Part shown: in pieces, positions 10,357 to 24,788 of the stretch
Numbering within the stretch: the first letter of the stretch is position 1
How the letters are laid out: every line of letters begins with the position of its first letter
Origin: Bacillus sp. OV166
GTDB taxonomy: Bacteria > Bacillota > Bacilli > Bacillales > Cytobacillaceae
DNA length: 64,000 nucleotides
Direction: 5' to 3'
Assembly (NCBI RefSeq): GCF_900177675.1
Contig: NZ_FXWM01000001.1
Coordinates: 1,931,001-1,995,000, forward strand
Program-made: the position numbers and the translations under genes
Notes under the pieces: model-generated
Database searches by the model: none
Seen by the model: the letters and a program-made list of their open reading frames with translations, nothing else
Told to the model about the DNA's origin: nothing

Positions 10357-11444
10357 AAAAACAGCTTATCTTAGAAGACGGTACAATTTTTATCGGTAAA
10401 GGATTTGGCAGTGATACTGAAACGATTGGTGAAGTGGTGTTTAACACAGGTATGACTGGCTATCAAGAAATCCTTTCTGACCCATCCTATTGTGGACAAA
10501 TTGTTACACTAACTTATCCGCTAATTGGTAACTATGGGATTAATCGTGATGATTTCGAATCGATCAATCCGGCTGTAAAGGGATTCGTTGTTAAAGAAGC
10601 GGCTGAATTTCCGTCCAATTGGAGAAGTGAATGTACGTTAGACGAATATTTTGAAATGAAAAAAATCCCTGGGATTGCTGGGATTGATACACGAAAATTG
10701 ACAAGAATTATCCGCCAATATGGAACACTAAAAGGAGCAATTTGCAGTATTGAAAAAGATGCAAATGAGGTTTTACAAAAATTGCGTGGAACATCACTTC
10801 CAATCGATCAGGTACGCCAAGTATCAACTAAAAATGCCTATCCTAGTCCTGGACGTGGGAAAAGAGTTGTACTTGTTGATTTTGGAATGAAGCATGGAAT
10901 TTTACGTGAATTAAATCAGCGCGGCTGTGATGTGATCGTTGTACCATATCACACTACTGCTGAAGAAATTATTCAATTAAGTCCAGACGGAATTATGCTG
11001 TCAAATGGACCTGGGGATCCAAAGGATGTACCAGAAGCAATCGATATGTTAAAAGGAGTATTAGGCAGAGTCCCATTATTCGGAATTTGTCTTGGCCATC
11101 AGTTATTTGCCTTGGCCTGCGGGGCGAACACCGAAAAAATGAAGTTTGGTCATCGCGGTTCCAATCAACCTGTCAAAGACTTATCTACAGGGAAAGTTGC
11201 GATTACCGCACAAAACCATGGATATACAGTTGAAGAAGAGTCAATCAAAAGCACAAGATTACAAATTACTCATATTGCCATAAATGATGGAACGGTTGAG
11301 GGACTAAAACACCTAGATTATCCGGCATTTACTGTTCAGTATCATCCGGAAGCATCTCCAGGACCTGAAGATGCAAACGGCTTATTTGATCAGTTTCTTG
11401 CCCTAATGGAAGAGAACAAACAGGAGGTTACAGCAAATGCCTAA
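10353..11444 (+). CDS. carA: carbamoyl-phosphate synthase, small (glutaminase) subunit
   Basis: Pyrimidine-specific small subunit, called pyrAA in B. subtilis. It hydrolyses glutamine and passes ammonia to the large subunit. The 363-aa protein has an N-terminal CPS-small domain and a class I amidotransferase domain with nucleophile Cys246 in FGICLGHQ and the His-Glu pair in [10 protein letters not shown]. The start at 10353 overlaps the pyrC stop (ATGA) and aligns with the family N-terminus; two upstream in-frame ATGs would lie in or before the weak AAAAGG ribosome site. It overlaps carB by 8 bases. Confidence 0.96.
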   Translation: MKKQLILEDGTIFIGKGFGSDTETIGEVVFNTGMTGYQEILSDPSYCGQIVTLTYPLIGNYGINRDDFESINPAVKGFVVKEAAEFPSNWRSECTLDEYFEMKKIPGIAGIDTRKLTRIIRQYGTLKGAICSIEKDANEVLQKLRGTSLPIDQVRQVSTKNAYPSPGRGKRVVLVDFGMKHGILRELNQRGCDVIVVPYHTTAEEIIQLSPDGIMLSNGPGDPKDVPEAIDMLKGVLGRVPLFGICLGHQLFALACGANTEKMKFGHRGSNQPVKDLSTGKVAITAQNHGYTVEEESIKSTRLQITHIAINDGTVEGLKHLDYPAFTVQYHPEASPGPEDANGLFDQFLALMEENKQEVTANA

Positions 11445-14400
11445 ACGTACAGATATCAACTCCATTTTAGTAATTGGTTCGGGTCCAATCGTCATTGGGC
11501 AGGCTGCAGAATTCGACTATGCTGGTACTCAAGCATGTATCGCTCTAAAAGAAGAAGGCTATCGTGTTATTCTAGTAAACTCTAATCCTGCAACCATCAT
11601 GACAGATACAGAAATTGCTGATGCTGTGTATATCGAACCATTAACAGTAGAGTTTGTCAGCAGAATTATTCGTAAAGAACGTCCAGACTCCCTTCTAGCT
11701 ACTCTCGGCGGACAAACAGGTCTTAATCTGGCCGTTGAGTTGTCTGAATCCGGAGTTTTAGCTGAGTGCGAGGTTGAAATTCTTGGTACTAAACTTTCCG
11801 CGATTAAACAAGCAGAAGATCGGGACCTATTCCGCAGCTTAATGAATGAGTTAAACGAACCGGTACCTGATAGTGCAATCATTCATGAATTAGCTGAAGC
11901 TAAGGCTTTTGTTGAACAGATTGGTTTCCCTGTGATTGTCCGTCCTGCCTATACTCTAGGTGGAACGGGAGGCGGCATCTGTCATAATACAGAAGAACTT
12001 GAGGAAATCATTGCTAGCGGACTAAAGCATAGTCCTGTGAATCAATGTTTGCTCGAAAAAAGTATTGCCGGTTTCAAAGAAATTGAATACGAAGTTATGC
12101 GCGATGGAAACGACAATGCAATTGTCGTTTGTAACATGGAAAATATTGATCCGGTGGGTGTTCATACTGGGGACTCCATTGTGGTTGCACCAAGTCAGAC
12201 CCTAAGTGATCGAGAATATCAACTGTTAAGGAATGTATCACTAAAAATCATTCGTGCTTTAGGGATTGAAGGGGGCTGTAACGTTCAGCTGGCCTTAGAT
12301 CCAGATAGCTACAATTACTATATAATCGAAGTTAATCCACGTGTTAGCCGTTCTTCGGCATTAGCATCAAAAGCCACTGGTTATCCAATTGCCAAGCTTG
12401 CTGCAAAAATTGCCGTTGGCTTAACGCTGGATGAAATGTTGAACCCGGTTACTGGGAAAACGTACGCAAGTTTTGAACCAGCTCTCGATTATATTGTAAC
12501 AAAAATCCCTAGATGGCCGTTTGATAAATTTGAATCAGGGAATCGTTCACTAGGGACGCAAATGAAAGCAACCGGAGAAATTATGGCGATTGGCCGGACG
12601 TTTGAAGAATCCCTATTAAAAGCCATTCGTTCCCTTGAGGCGGGCGTCTTCCATTTTGAATTAAATGGTGCGGAGGAAATTGATGATGAATTACTCGAGA
12701 AGCGGATTAGAAAAGCAGGAGATGAGCGTCTCTTCTACATTGCAGAGGCGTTAAAACGAGGACTAACCATAGAAACCTTGCATCAATGGAGTAAAATTGA
12801 TTTATTTTTCTTGAAGAAAATGGAAGGGATTATATGTCTGGAAGCAAATATCGCTGCTAATCCTTTTGATAACGAAATCCTTTTTGAAGCAAAGCAAAAA
12901 GGTTTTACTGATAAAAAAATCGCTGAACTTTGGAATAGTACTGAAAAAGAGATTTTTAACCTGCGCAAGAGCTTAGGGATTATCCCTGTTTATAAAATGG
13001 TTGATACTTGTGCAGCAGAATTTGAATCGGAAACACCTTATTACTATGGTACGTACGAAGAGGAAAACGAGTCGGTGGTAACGGACAGAAAAAGTGTGAT
13101 TGTTCTCGGGTCGGGACCCATCCGTATTGGTCAAGGAATTGAGTTTGACTATGCTACTGTTCATTCGGTTAAAGCTATTAAGGAAGCAGGATATGAAGCA
13201 ATTATTATTAATAATAACCCTGAAACGGTATCCACCGATTTCAGTATTTCTGATAAGCTTTACTTCGAGCCGCTGACGATCGAAGATGTCATGAGTATTA
13301 TTGAGTTAGAAAATCCAATTGGGGTTGTGGTCCAATTTGGCGGGCAAACAGCTATCAACCTTGCCGCAGATCTTGCTGAAAATGGGGTCAAAATACTTGG
13401 AACAAGCCTTGAAGATATAGACCGTGCTGAAAATAGAGATAAGTTTGAACATGCTCTTCAACAATTAAATATTCCGCAGCCGTTAGGGAAAACAGCATTA
13501 TCAGTGGAAGAAGCGGTGGTAATTGCCAACGAAATCGCCTATCCCGTTCTAGTCCGCCCATCCTATGTTCTTGGGGGAAGGGCAATGGAAATTGTCTACC
13601 ATGAAGACGAATTACTTCACTACATGAAAAATGCTGTAAAAATTAATCCAGATCATCCAGTGTTGATTGACCGCTATTTAACAGGAAAAGAAATCGAAGT
13701 AGATGCCATCTGTGATGGAGAAAATGTACTCATACCTGGAATTATGGAACATATCGAGCGAGCGGGGGTCCATTCTGGTGATTCGATTGCTGTGTATCCG
13801 CCGCAAACTCTTACTGAGACAGTAAAACAAACACTTGTGGAGTATACAGAGAAATTAGCAAAGGGCTTAAACATTATCGGATTATTAAATATCCAGTACG
13901 TTCTGGCAGGGGATCAAATCTATGTGCTTGAGGTCAATCCGCGTTCAAGCCGTACGGTTCCATTCTTAAGTAAAATAACGAATCTTCCAATGGCGAAAAT
14001 AGCCACTAAAGCAATTTTAGGCGTATCGATTGTTGATCAAGGGTACATTCCTGGTCTTGCTACTGAAAAAGAAGGGGTTTTCGTAAAGGTTCCTGTTTTC
14101 TCCTTTGCTAAGCTCAAAAGTGTGGATATAACCCTAGGACCTGAAATGAAATCGACAGGGGAAGTAATGGGTAAGGATGTAACGCTTGAAAAGGCTCTCT
14201 ATAAAGGATTAGTTGCATCAGGAATGAACATCCAAAAGTTTGGTACGGTATTGTTTACTGTAGCAGATAAAGATAAACAGGAAGCGTTAAAGCTGGCGAA
14301 GCGATTTTCCGCTAACGGCTATCGTTTAATGGCAACGAGCGGTACAGCAGCTGTCTTAGAGGCGGCTGGACTAAGAGTCAAAGAGGTTGGAAAGATTGGT

Positions 14401-14639
14401 TCGGAAGGAAAGACGCTTTTGGATGTCATTCAACATGGAGAGGCGCAATTCATTATTAATACACTGACTAAAGGAAAACAACCGCAACGCGATGGGTTTA
14501 GAATCCGCCGGGAAGCTGTTGAAAATGGGGTTCCGTGTTTAACATCATTAGACACAGCAGATGCTATCCTTAAAGTGATTGAGTCGATGAACTTCTCGGC
14601 TGAAGCGATGGATTCAGTAAAAAAGGAGGCTGTCTTTGC

Positions 14640-14643
<4 letters not shown>
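11437..14643 (+). CDS. carB: carbamoyl-phosphate synthase, large subunit
   Basis: Called pyrAB in B. subtilis. It makes carbamoyl phosphate from bicarbonate, ammonia and two ATP. At 1068 aa it shows the internal duplication typical of the family: two ATP-grasp halves, each beginning with a similar segment ([19 protein letters not shown] near residue 13 and [19 protein letters not shown] near 555), and each with an EVNPR motif. A C-terminal MGS-like allosteric domain follows from about residue 930 and is where UMP or related effectors act in homologues. AGGAGGT lies before the ATG within the end of carA. Confidence 0.98.
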
Positions 14644-17035
<2,392 letters not shown>

Positions 17036-17039
<4 letters not shown>

Positions 17040-17680
17040 AACACGTGATTGCTGAAAGATTATTAGAAATTAATGCGGTTGCCTTAAAGCCACAGGATCC
17101 ATTTACTTGGACATCAGGGCTCCGGTCACCAATCTATTGTGATAATCGGCTAACTCTCTCATTCCCGGCTGTTAGAAGAGAAATTGCTGCTGGCTTGCAA
17201 AAACTCATCCTTGAGAATTTTTCAGAAGCTGAAGTTATTGCTGGTACGGCGACAGCAGGGATCCCGCATGCAGCATGGGTGAGTGAACTAATGGATTTAC
17301 CAATGTGCTATGTTCGTTCAAAGGCAAAGGGGCATGGCAAAGGAAATCAGATAGAAGGCAAGGTTGAATCAGGTCAAAAAGTTGTCGTTGTTGAGGATTT
17401 AATTTCAACAGGGGGCAGTGTGATTACGGCAGTTCAAGCATTACGGGAAGCAGGCTGTGAAGTGCTTGGAGTTGTCTCCATTTTTACATATGGGCTGGAA
17501 AAGGGAAAGGAAGCATTTGAACAAGCTGATATTAAGAGTCTGTCACTGACTAACTTTCCTGCATTAGTAAAGGTAGCGATTGAAAAAGGCTACATAATGG
17601 AAACGGATCAAGAGAGTTTATTATCGTGGAGTCAGGCACCTTCTGAATGGAGTAAACAATTTGATGAGGTTACTCTTTAA
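17036..17680 (+). CDS. pyrE: orotate phosphoribosyltransferase
   Basis: Joins orotate to PRPP to give OMP. The 214-aa protein has the PRPP-binding motif [14 protein letters not shown] at residues 116-129 and the flexible loop [11 protein letters not shown] near 95-105 with the catalytic lysines. GAAGGGGAT lies before the ATG. It is the last gene of the operon, followed by a bidirectional terminator shared with rqcH. Confidence 0.97.
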
Positions 17681-17711
17681 TAAAATAAGGAAGTGGGATA
17701 TCTTTCAATTT

Positions 17712-17774
17712 GAGATTCGCCCAGAGAATTGTGAAATTCGCTGATAAACAGGTAATATCCGCTGATAAATAGAA
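17712..17774 (+). repeat. three 21-base tandem units in the pyrE-rqcH gap
   Basis: Three consecutive 21-base units start at 17712, 17733 and 17754. Units 2 and 3 share CGCTGATAAA at the same offset, and unit 1 shares the preceding GAGATTCG/GAAATTCG block but has diverged after it. The array lies between pyrE and the shared terminator. Confidence 0.6.
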
Positions 17775-17776
17775 AA

Positions 17777-17814
17777 AGAGGGCATCCAAGTTCTACCGGG
17801 TGCCCTCTTTTCCT
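17777..17814. terminator. bidirectional terminator between pyrE and rqcH
   Basis: AGAGGGCA pairs with TGCCCTCT, with A residues on the left and T residues on the right, so it can end transcription of the pyr operon (plus) and of rqcH (minus). Confidence 0.88.
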
Positions 17815-17815
17815 T

Positions 17816-19525
17816 CTATTTCTTCAATTTCAGCACCAATTCTTCATCCGGTGTTACATAAACCGTCTGTTGATTGTCGTAAATCACAAATCCAGGCTTT
17901 GCACCGCTAGGTTTTTTAACAAACCGGACCTTCGTAAAGTCGACAGGAACAGAGCTTGAATTCCTCGCTTTACTAAAATAAGAGGCTAAAACGGCAGCCT
18001 CCCGAATCGTCTCATCAGATGGTTCCTTGCTGCGAATCACCACGTGTGAGCCGGGAATATCTTTCGTATGGAGCCAAATCTCATCCCTTGCTGCCATCTT
18101 ATTTGTTAAATAGTCATTTTGTTTATTATTTTTTCCAACGATGATATCCGTCCCATCTGTAGATAAGAAGTGATCTAAAATTGGTTTAGCATTCTGAGAC
18201 TTTTTCAATTTCTTTTTCTGCCGTTCGCGGATATAGCCACCCTCAACTAATTCTTCACGAATCTCATGAATATCCTTTGGTGAGGCAGCTTGTACCTGCT
18301 GCAGTAAATTATCAAAATAAGCTACTTCGACTTGTGCCTTTTCAATTTGATCAACGACAATTTCAACTGCATTTTTTGCCTTTTGGTATTTTGAAAAATA
18401 CTTTTGGGCATTTTCAGATGGTGTCTTTCTGGGGTCAAGCGGAATTAATATCGTTCCACCAGATTCATCATAATAATCGAGAACTTCAATATCACGCATC
18501 CCTTTCTTAGCAGCATATAAATTGGCAGTTAACAACTCGCCAGAGCGTTGATATTGATCAGCCTTTTCTGCTTCTTTCAGAGTAGCCTTCAGTTTGTTAA
18601 TTTTCTTTTCATTCTTTTCTTTTTCATTTTGAATAAATCGTTCTATATCATTTCCTTGCTGCTTGACCCGGTCTCTTTCCGCTTTGCCAAAATAAAAACG
18701 GTCAAGCATTTCACTTAGTGTGTGGAAGGTCTTTATTTCTCCTTTTAGATGCTCAAGGGGAAATAAGTAAAAAGCGTCCTTACCGCCAGACGATATAATC
18801 GAAGGAGAAATCTCACCTGTTTCCACCTTTTTAATCATACGATTAAACGTTCCTGGAATTGTAGAACGATTGGCAAGACCACTTTGGAATATAACTTCCT
18901 TGGCAAAAAGGGGAGAGATCCCTGCAAATTGCTCAACTAATTGGCGGTCGAGTTTTCCTGCATTGTAATCAATTTTTCTTAATAGATCATCTTCGCTCGA
19001 ATGAAACGGATTTTGCTTATTCTGTTCTGGCGGAAATACATAAGGCTGTCCTGGCAAAATGGCCCTGTGGCTATTGACGGCAAAGGAGACATGTTTGATA
19101 CTATCAAGTATGACATTTCGTGTTTTATCAACCAGGACGATATTGCTATGTCTGCCCATAATTTCAATAATTAATTGTTTATAGCTGATATCGCCAATTT
19201 CATTTCTGCCCTTTATTTCTAGTACTATCATCCGATCTGTTTCTACTTGATATATATCCTCTAAAATATACCCCTCAATATGCTTCCTAAGCAGCATACA
19301 GAACATTGGGGCTTCACTAGGATTATCGTAAGCTTCATTCGTGAATTGGACCCGCGCGTAGCTTGGGTGTGCTGATAAAAGCAGCTTTTGATTAACTCCA
19401 TTCGCACGAATCGTGAGAATTACTTCATTTTTATAGGGTTGATGAACCTTATTGATCCGTCCGCCCTTTAAGGAACGAACAAGTTCATCGACCATTGCTT
19501 TTGTAAATAAACCATCAAATGACAT
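17816..19525 (-). CDS. rqcH: RqcH, ribosome quality control factor (NEMF/Rqc2 family)
   Basis: RqcH binds stalled large subunits carrying peptidyl-tRNA and recruits tRNA-Ala to add C-terminal alanine tails that mark the chain for degradation. Formerly described as a fibronectin-binding protein (YloA/FbpA). The 569-aa protein has an N-terminal NFACT-N domain with the conserved Asp97-Arg98 pair needed for tRNA binding, a helix-hairpin-helix region near 180-230, a charged coiled coil at about 280-430, and a C-terminal NFACT-R domain ([15 protein letters not shown]). The start giving MSFDG is chosen because AAAGG lies about 9 bases before it; an ATG three codons earlier touches that site. It stands alone on the minus strand. 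Confidence 0.95.
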   Translation of the reverse strand: MSFDGLFTKAMVDELVRSLKGGRINKVHQPYKNEVILTIRANGVNQKLLLSAHPSYARVQFTNEAYDNPSEAPMFCMLLRKHIEGYILEDIYQVETDRMIVLEIKGRNEIGDISYKQLIIEIMGRHSNIVLVDKTRNVILDSIKHVSFAVNSHRAILPGQPYVFPPEQNKQNPFHSSEDDLLRKIDYNAGKLDRQLVEQFAGISPLFAKEVIFQSGLANRSTIPGTFNRMIKKVETGEISPSIISSGGKDAFYLFPLEHLKGEIKTFHTLSEMLDRFYFGKAERDRVKQQGNDIERFIQNEKEKNEKKINKLKATLKEAEKADQYQRSGELLTANLYAAKKGMRDIEVLDYYDESGGTILIPLDPRKTPSENAQKYFSKYQKAKNAVEIVVDQIEKAQVEVAYFDNLLQQVQAASPKDIHEIREELVEGGYIRERQKKKLKKSQNAKPILDHFLSTDGTDIIVGKNNKQNDYLTNKMAARDEIWLHTKDIPGSHVVIRSKEPSDETIREAAVLASYFSKARNSSSVPVDFTKVRFVKKPSGAKPGFVIYDNQQTVYVTPDEELVLKLKK

Positions 19526-19610
19526 GGAAAACATCCTTTACTACAATCATTGAATTTATTATATCCTACTAAAAAAATACTGTCTTATTTTTGCTCTGTT
19601 AAACTTGCCC

Positions 19611-19632
19611 GTTGATTTCCGCTCCAATCAAT
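19611..19632. repeat. short palindromic dispersed repeat, copy 1
   Basis: A 22-base sequence, GTTGATT, TCCGCTCC, AATCAAT, agrees in 21 of 22 positions with the reverse complement of 40415-40436. Near-inverted 7-base ends frame the core. It lies between the divergent rqcH and yloB genes. Confidence 0.75.
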
Positions 19633-19755
19633 AGGGTTCCATTTATTATCTAATTTATCTTTCACTATATCATAGCATTTTTTTGGACGACCCTGAATAA
19701 GCTTTCTTTAGAGCAGGTATTTATAGGTATTTAAAGGGGGAAGTGAGATGGTCGG

Positions 19756-22434
19756 ATGAAATTCCATGAAATGCAGATAGAACAAGTAGAAAAGTCTCTA
19801 GAAACCGACTTTTCTTCTGGATTATCACAGGAAGAAGTAAAAAAGAGAATTAATTTGCACGGACTAAATGAGTTGGACGAAGGAGAAAAGCAATCAGCTT
19901 TACTCTTATTTTTTAGTCAATTTAAGGATTTTATGGTCTTAGTTCTTCTCGCAGCCACCTTAATCTCAGGATTGCTTGGCGAATATATTGATGCCATTGC
20001 TATTATTGCCATCGTAATTATCAATGGCTTTCTTGGTTTTTTTCAAGAAAGGCGGGCAGAGAAATCACTTCAGGCATTAAAGGCATTATCTGCACCACAG
20101 GTCTCTGTGCTCCGGGATGGTCAGTGGATCAAAATTCCTTCGAAGGAAATTGTGGTAGGGGATATTTTGAAGTTTGTCAGTGGGGACCGCATCGGTGCCG
20201 ACGTCCGTGTGATTGAGTCAAAAAGTTTAGAAATTGAAGAATCAGCGCTTACAGGAGAATCCGTCCCTGTTTCCAAGCATATAGAAATCCTGACTAACCC
20301 TAACCCTGGCATAGGAGATATGGAGAATATCGCATTTATGGGTACGATGATTACGAGGGGAAGCGGGATAGGAGTCGTCATTGCAACAGGTATGAAAACA
20401 GCAATGGGACAAATTGCAGATTTGCTTCAAAATGCAGAGGCGCAAGATACTCCATTGCAACGCCGCTTAGAGCAGCTGGGAAAAATACTAATTACAGTAG
20501 CCTTACTGTTAACTGTTCTGGTTGTAGTGGTTGGAGTTTTACGAGGACACGACATATATGAGATGTTTTTAGCAGGTGTTTCTCTTGCAGTTGCGGCCAT
20601 ACCTGAAGGGCTGCCGGCTATCGTGACAGTGGCATTATCCCTCGGTGTGCAAAAAATGATTAAGAAAAATGCCATTGTCCGGAAATTGCCCGCAGTAGAA
20701 ACACTTGGCTGTGCTTCGGTCATATGTTCAGATAAAACGGGAACAATGACACAAAACAAAATGACGGTTACCCATTTATGGAGTGGGGGTCAAACTTGGA
20801 CAGTTGATGGGGTAGGGTATCAGCCGCGAGGAAATTTCTATAGAAATGAACGCAATATTAATCCTAAAGATGAAAAGGCGTTGCAACAAATGCTGATTTT
20901 TGGGATGTTATGTAATCATTCAGATTTAGTCATTAAGGATGATGATTATATTCTTGACGGAGACCCAACCGAAGGGGCGCTGTTGGTAAGTGCAATGAAA
21001 GCAGGTTTTGATCGTCCCAAATTATTAGACGAGTTTACGATCATAAATGAATTCCCATTTGACTCAACCAGAAAAATGATGAGTGTTCACGTTAAAGACA
21101 AGCAGGGACGGCATTTTATTGTCACAAAAGGGGCACCGGACGTCATTTTAGATATTAGTGAATCCGTTCTTTGGGACGAGAGGACACAATTTTTAAATAA
21201 AGAGACACAAGGGAAGGTTCAGGAGGCAATAAATGGACTCGCATCAAAGGCACTTCGAACGATCGCGATTGCCTTTAAACCAATACAGGCTAATACGATT
21301 ATTTTAAGTGAACGAGAAGCTGAGAAAAATTTAACGCTTATTGGTATTCAGGGAATGATTGACCCGCCGAGACCTGAAGTGAAAAAGGCTGTAAAGGAAT
21401 GTAAAGAAGCAGGTATTAAAACTGTCATGATTACCGGTGACCATGTCATCACTGCAAAAGCGATTGCCTCCCAACTTGGAATTATAACGAATAAAAGCAA
21501 GGTCATTGATGGGTATGCATTATCTGAAATGACAGTCGAAGAGCTTGAAGAAATAGTCGATGATGTTTCAGTTTTTGCTAGGGTTTCACCAGAGCATAAA
21601 CTGAAAATTGTCAAAGCATTACAAAATCGCGGACATATTGTCGCAATGACGGGTGATGGTGTGAACGATGCTCCAGCTATTAAAGCCGCTGATATTGGAG
21701 TCGCAATGGGGATTACCGGGACAGATGTCGCCAAAGAAGCTTCCTCTCTTATATTGTTGGATGATAACTTTGCCACGATCAAGGCTGCGATAGTAGAAGG
21801 CAGAAATATCTATGAAAATATTCGTAAATTTGTTCGATACTTGTTGGCTTCTAATGTTGGTGAAATTTTGGTCATGTTGTTTGCAATGGTTTTAGCGCTG
21901 CCACTGCCGCTTATTCCTATCCAAATCCTTTGGGTGAATTTGGTTACTGATGGGTTGCCGGCTATGGCACTTGGGCTCGATCGACCTGAAGAAAATGTAA
22001 TGAAACGTAAACCCCGCAGTCCAAATGAAGGTGTTTTCTCGCGAGGGCTGGGCTGGAAGGTTGTGTCACGTGGCTTCCTAATAGGGCTGGTAACATTACT
22101 ATCCTTTATGATTGTTTACAATAACGATCCTGCCAAGTTGCAATATGCACAAACCGTTGCCTTTGCAACACTTGTCATGGCTCAGCTGATTCATGTGTTT
22201 GATTGCCGCAGTGAGAAATCAGTGCTCTCGAGAAATCCTTTCGGAAATCAGTACCTTGTTTGGGCAGTTTTATCTTCACTTGCATTGATGTTTGTCGTTA
22301 TTTATTACACGCCATTACAGCCTATTTTTCACACACTGCCGGTAGAAGCTAAGGATTGGCTGTTGATTGTTGGATTATCATCGATACCAACTTTTTTACT
22401 AGCCGGGTCATTTTTGTTAAGAAAAACAAAATAA
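19756..22434 (+). CDS. yloB: calcium-transporting P-type ATPase
   Basis: A P2A-type cation ATPase of the cytoplasmic membrane, expected to pump Ca2+ out of the cell and linked in B. subtilis to calcium handling during sporulation. The 892-aa protein shows the N-terminal cation-ATPase domain, membrane segments near residues 55-95 and 240-295, the TGES actuator loop, the PEGLPA motif of the ion site, phosphorylated Asp326 in SDKTGT, the hinge motif MTGDGVNDAPA, and a C-terminal membrane block ending near 885. AAAGGGGGA lies 14 bases before the ATG, a rather long spacing. It has its own terminator. Confidence 0.95.
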   Translation: MKFHEMQIEQVEKSLETDFSSGLSQEEVKKRINLHGLNELDEGEKQSALLLFFSQFKDFMVLVLLAATLISGLLGEYIDAIAIIAIVIINGFLGFFQERRAEKSLQALKALSAPQVSVLRDGQWIKIPSKEIVVGDILKFVSGDRIGADVRVIESKSLEIEESALTGESVPVSKHIEILTNPNPGIGDMENIAFMGTMITRGSGIGVVIATGMKTAMGQIADLLQNAEAQDTPLQRRLEQLGKILITVALLLTVLVVVVGVLRGHDIYEMFLAGVSLAVAAIPEGLPAIVTVALSLGVQKMIKKNAIVRKLPAVETLGCASVICSDKTGTMTQNKMTVTHLWSGGQTWTVDGVGYQPRGNFYRNERNINPKDEKALQQMLIFGMLCNHSDLVIKDDDYILDGDPTEGALLVSAMKAGFDRPKLLDEFTIINEFPFDSTRKMMSVHVKDKQGRHFIVTKGAPDVILDISESVLWDERTQFLNKETQGKVQEAINGLASKALRTIAIAFKPIQANTIILSEREAEKNLTLIGIQGMIDPPRPEVKKAVKECKEAGIKTVMITGDHVITAKAIASQLGIITNKSKVIDGYALSEMTVEELEEIVDDVSVFARVSPEHKLKIVKALQNRGHIVAMTGDGVNDAPAIKAADIGVAMGITGTDVAKEASSLILLDDNFATIKAAIVEGRNIYENIRKFVRYLLASNVGEILVMLFAMVLALPLPLIPIQILWVNLVTDGLPAMALGLDRPEENVMKRKPRSPNEGVFSRGLGWKVVSRGFLIGLVTLLSFMIVYNNDPAKLQYAQTVAFATLVMAQLIHVFDCRSEKSVLSRNPFGNQYLVWAVLSSLALMFVVIYYTPLQPIFHTLPVEAKDWLLIVGLSSIPTFLLAGSFLLRKTK

Positions 22435-22450
22435 AGTGTGTTATAATCCA

Positions 22451-22490
22451 AAAGGTAATAGATTCCACTCTATTACCTTTTGTCTTTTTT
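22451..22490 (+). terminator. terminator after yloB
   Basis: A perfect 10-bp stem AAAGGTAATA paired with TATTACCTTT is followed by TGTCTTTTTT. Confidence 0.9.
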
Positions 22491-22540
22491 GAAAAATATA
22501 GCTAGCCGATCAATTTTTCAGAAGATTGGATGTGCACATA

Positions 22541-23416
22541 ATGGTTATAAGTATGACAGGCTTTGGAAGAGCTAAAACAGAATCAGATTGCTTCTCTGTC
22601 AATGTGGAAGTAAAAACAGTGAACCACCGTTTCTGTGAAATGAATATCCGCATGCCAAGGCAGCTTTTAAAAATAGAAGATAGAATGAAAAAGAAACTTA
22701 ATCAGTATATCCGCCGTGGAAGGGTAGAAGTTTATGTTAGCTTAGAGGGTGAAGGCGTCGTGACCCGCAAAGTCCACGTGGATTGGAAACTGCTTGATGA
22801 GTATTATCAATTTATCAAACAGGCTCGTGAAAAATATGATGTTGAAGGAACGTTAACACTTCAGAATTTGCTAAGTAGAAGTGAACTTTTACATATTGAA
22901 GAAAGTGAAGCTGGAAATGAAGAGCTTGATAATCTAGTTCTGGCTGCAACAGAAGAAGCTGCCAAGTATTTAACACAAATGCGGATGGCAGAAGGTGAAG
23001 AATTAAAAAAGGATTTGCTCGCCATTTTATCTCAATTAGAATCACATGTTTTTGAACTCCAGAAATTTGCTCCTCTCGTTGTTCAATCCTTTAAAGAGCG
23101 ATTAACAAAAAGAATGGAAGAGTTTGTTAATGGGCAATTGGACGAAACGAGGATCTTGACGGAAGTAGCCGTTTTTGCTGATAAAGCAGATATAAATGAA
23201 GAAGTCACACGATTAAAAAGCCATTTTCAACAATTCTTGCAAACCCTTGAGAGTATGGAACCGATTGGAAGAAAATTGGATTTTATCGTCCAGGAAATGA
23301 ACAGAGAAGCAAATACCATTGGTTCAAAAGCAAACGATTCAAACATTGCTAAAAAGGTTGTAGATATTAAAAGTCTACTTGAGAAGCTAAAAGAACAGGT
23401 TCAAAATATCGAGTGA
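22541..23416 (+). CDS. yloC: YicC/YloC-family endoribonuclease
   Basis: A 291-aa protein with both family parts: an N-terminal YicC-like domain beginning SMTGFGRA with VEVKTVNHRF, and a C-terminal DUF1732 segment with GRKLDFIVQEMNREANTIGSKAND. Members in E. coli and B. subtilis have been described as endoribonucleases. It precedes remA, gmk and rpoZ as in B. subtilis. There is no good ribosome-binding sequence, so the start is uncertain: the ATG at 22541 fits homologues, while TTG 22526, GTG 22532 and ATG 22553 are also in frame. Confidence 0.88.
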   Translation: MVISMTGFGRAKTESDCFSVNVEVKTVNHRFCEMNIRMPRQLLKIEDRMKKKLNQYIRRGRVEVYVSLEGEGVVTRKVHVDWKLLDEYYQFIKQAREKYDVEGTLTLQNLLSRSELLHIEESEAGNEELDNLVLAATEEAAKYLTQMRMAEGEELKKDLLAILSQLESHVFELQKFAPLVVQSFKERLTKRMEEFVNGQLDETRILTEVAVFADKADINEEVTRLKSHFQQFLQTLESMEPIGRKLDFIVQEMNREANTIGSKANDSNIAKKVVDIKSLLEKLKEQVQNIE

Positions 23417-23476
23417 TCCTTGTTTAGAAACTGTTTGAGACGGTCAAAATATATTATTAATGATTGGATGAGTCCC

Positions 23477-24368
<892 letters not shown>

Positions 24369-24369
<1 letters not shown>

Positions 24370-24587
24370 TGTTATATCCTTCTATTGATTCGCTGCTTGA
24401 GAAAATTGATTCGAAATACTCGCTTGTTTCCGTAGCTGCGAAGCGCGCTCGCGTGATGTCTCAGGTAAGAGATGAAAGATTGCCAAAATACGTTTCCCAT
24501 AAACATGTTGGAAAAGCACTAGAGGAAATATATAGTGGTGAACTAACCTACCGAATTTCTAAAAAAGCAGACACATCTGCTGAGTAG
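24369..24587 (+). CDS. rpoZ: RNA polymerase omega subunit
   Basis: Small subunit that supports folding and assembly of the beta-prime subunit. The 72-aa product carries the family segment [14 protein letters not shown] near residues 18-31 and a basic middle. It overlaps gmk by one base and is followed by a terminator-like hairpin. Its length is close to that of B. subtilis omega. Confidence 0.96.
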
Positions 24588-24627
24588 TCTTAAATAGGTA
24601 TTAATTGACAGTAAATTTCTGAGAGAA

Positions 24628-24668
24628 GGCCTGACAAAAGGGGAAATCCTTACATGTCAGCCTTTTTT
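24628..24668 (+). terminator. terminator after rpoZ
   Basis: GGCCTGACA pairs with TGTCAGCC with one unpaired C; a run of six T follows. Confidence 0.75.
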
Positions 24669-24788
24669 ATTTTGGTTATCCTCGTTATGTAGAATTTGTC
24701 GAATTACGAGTGGAAAAAGGTGAAAAATTGCATTCATTCTAGCATAATAAAGAAAGAGTGAAATGACGAGAAGCGGGGGAATCCAATA

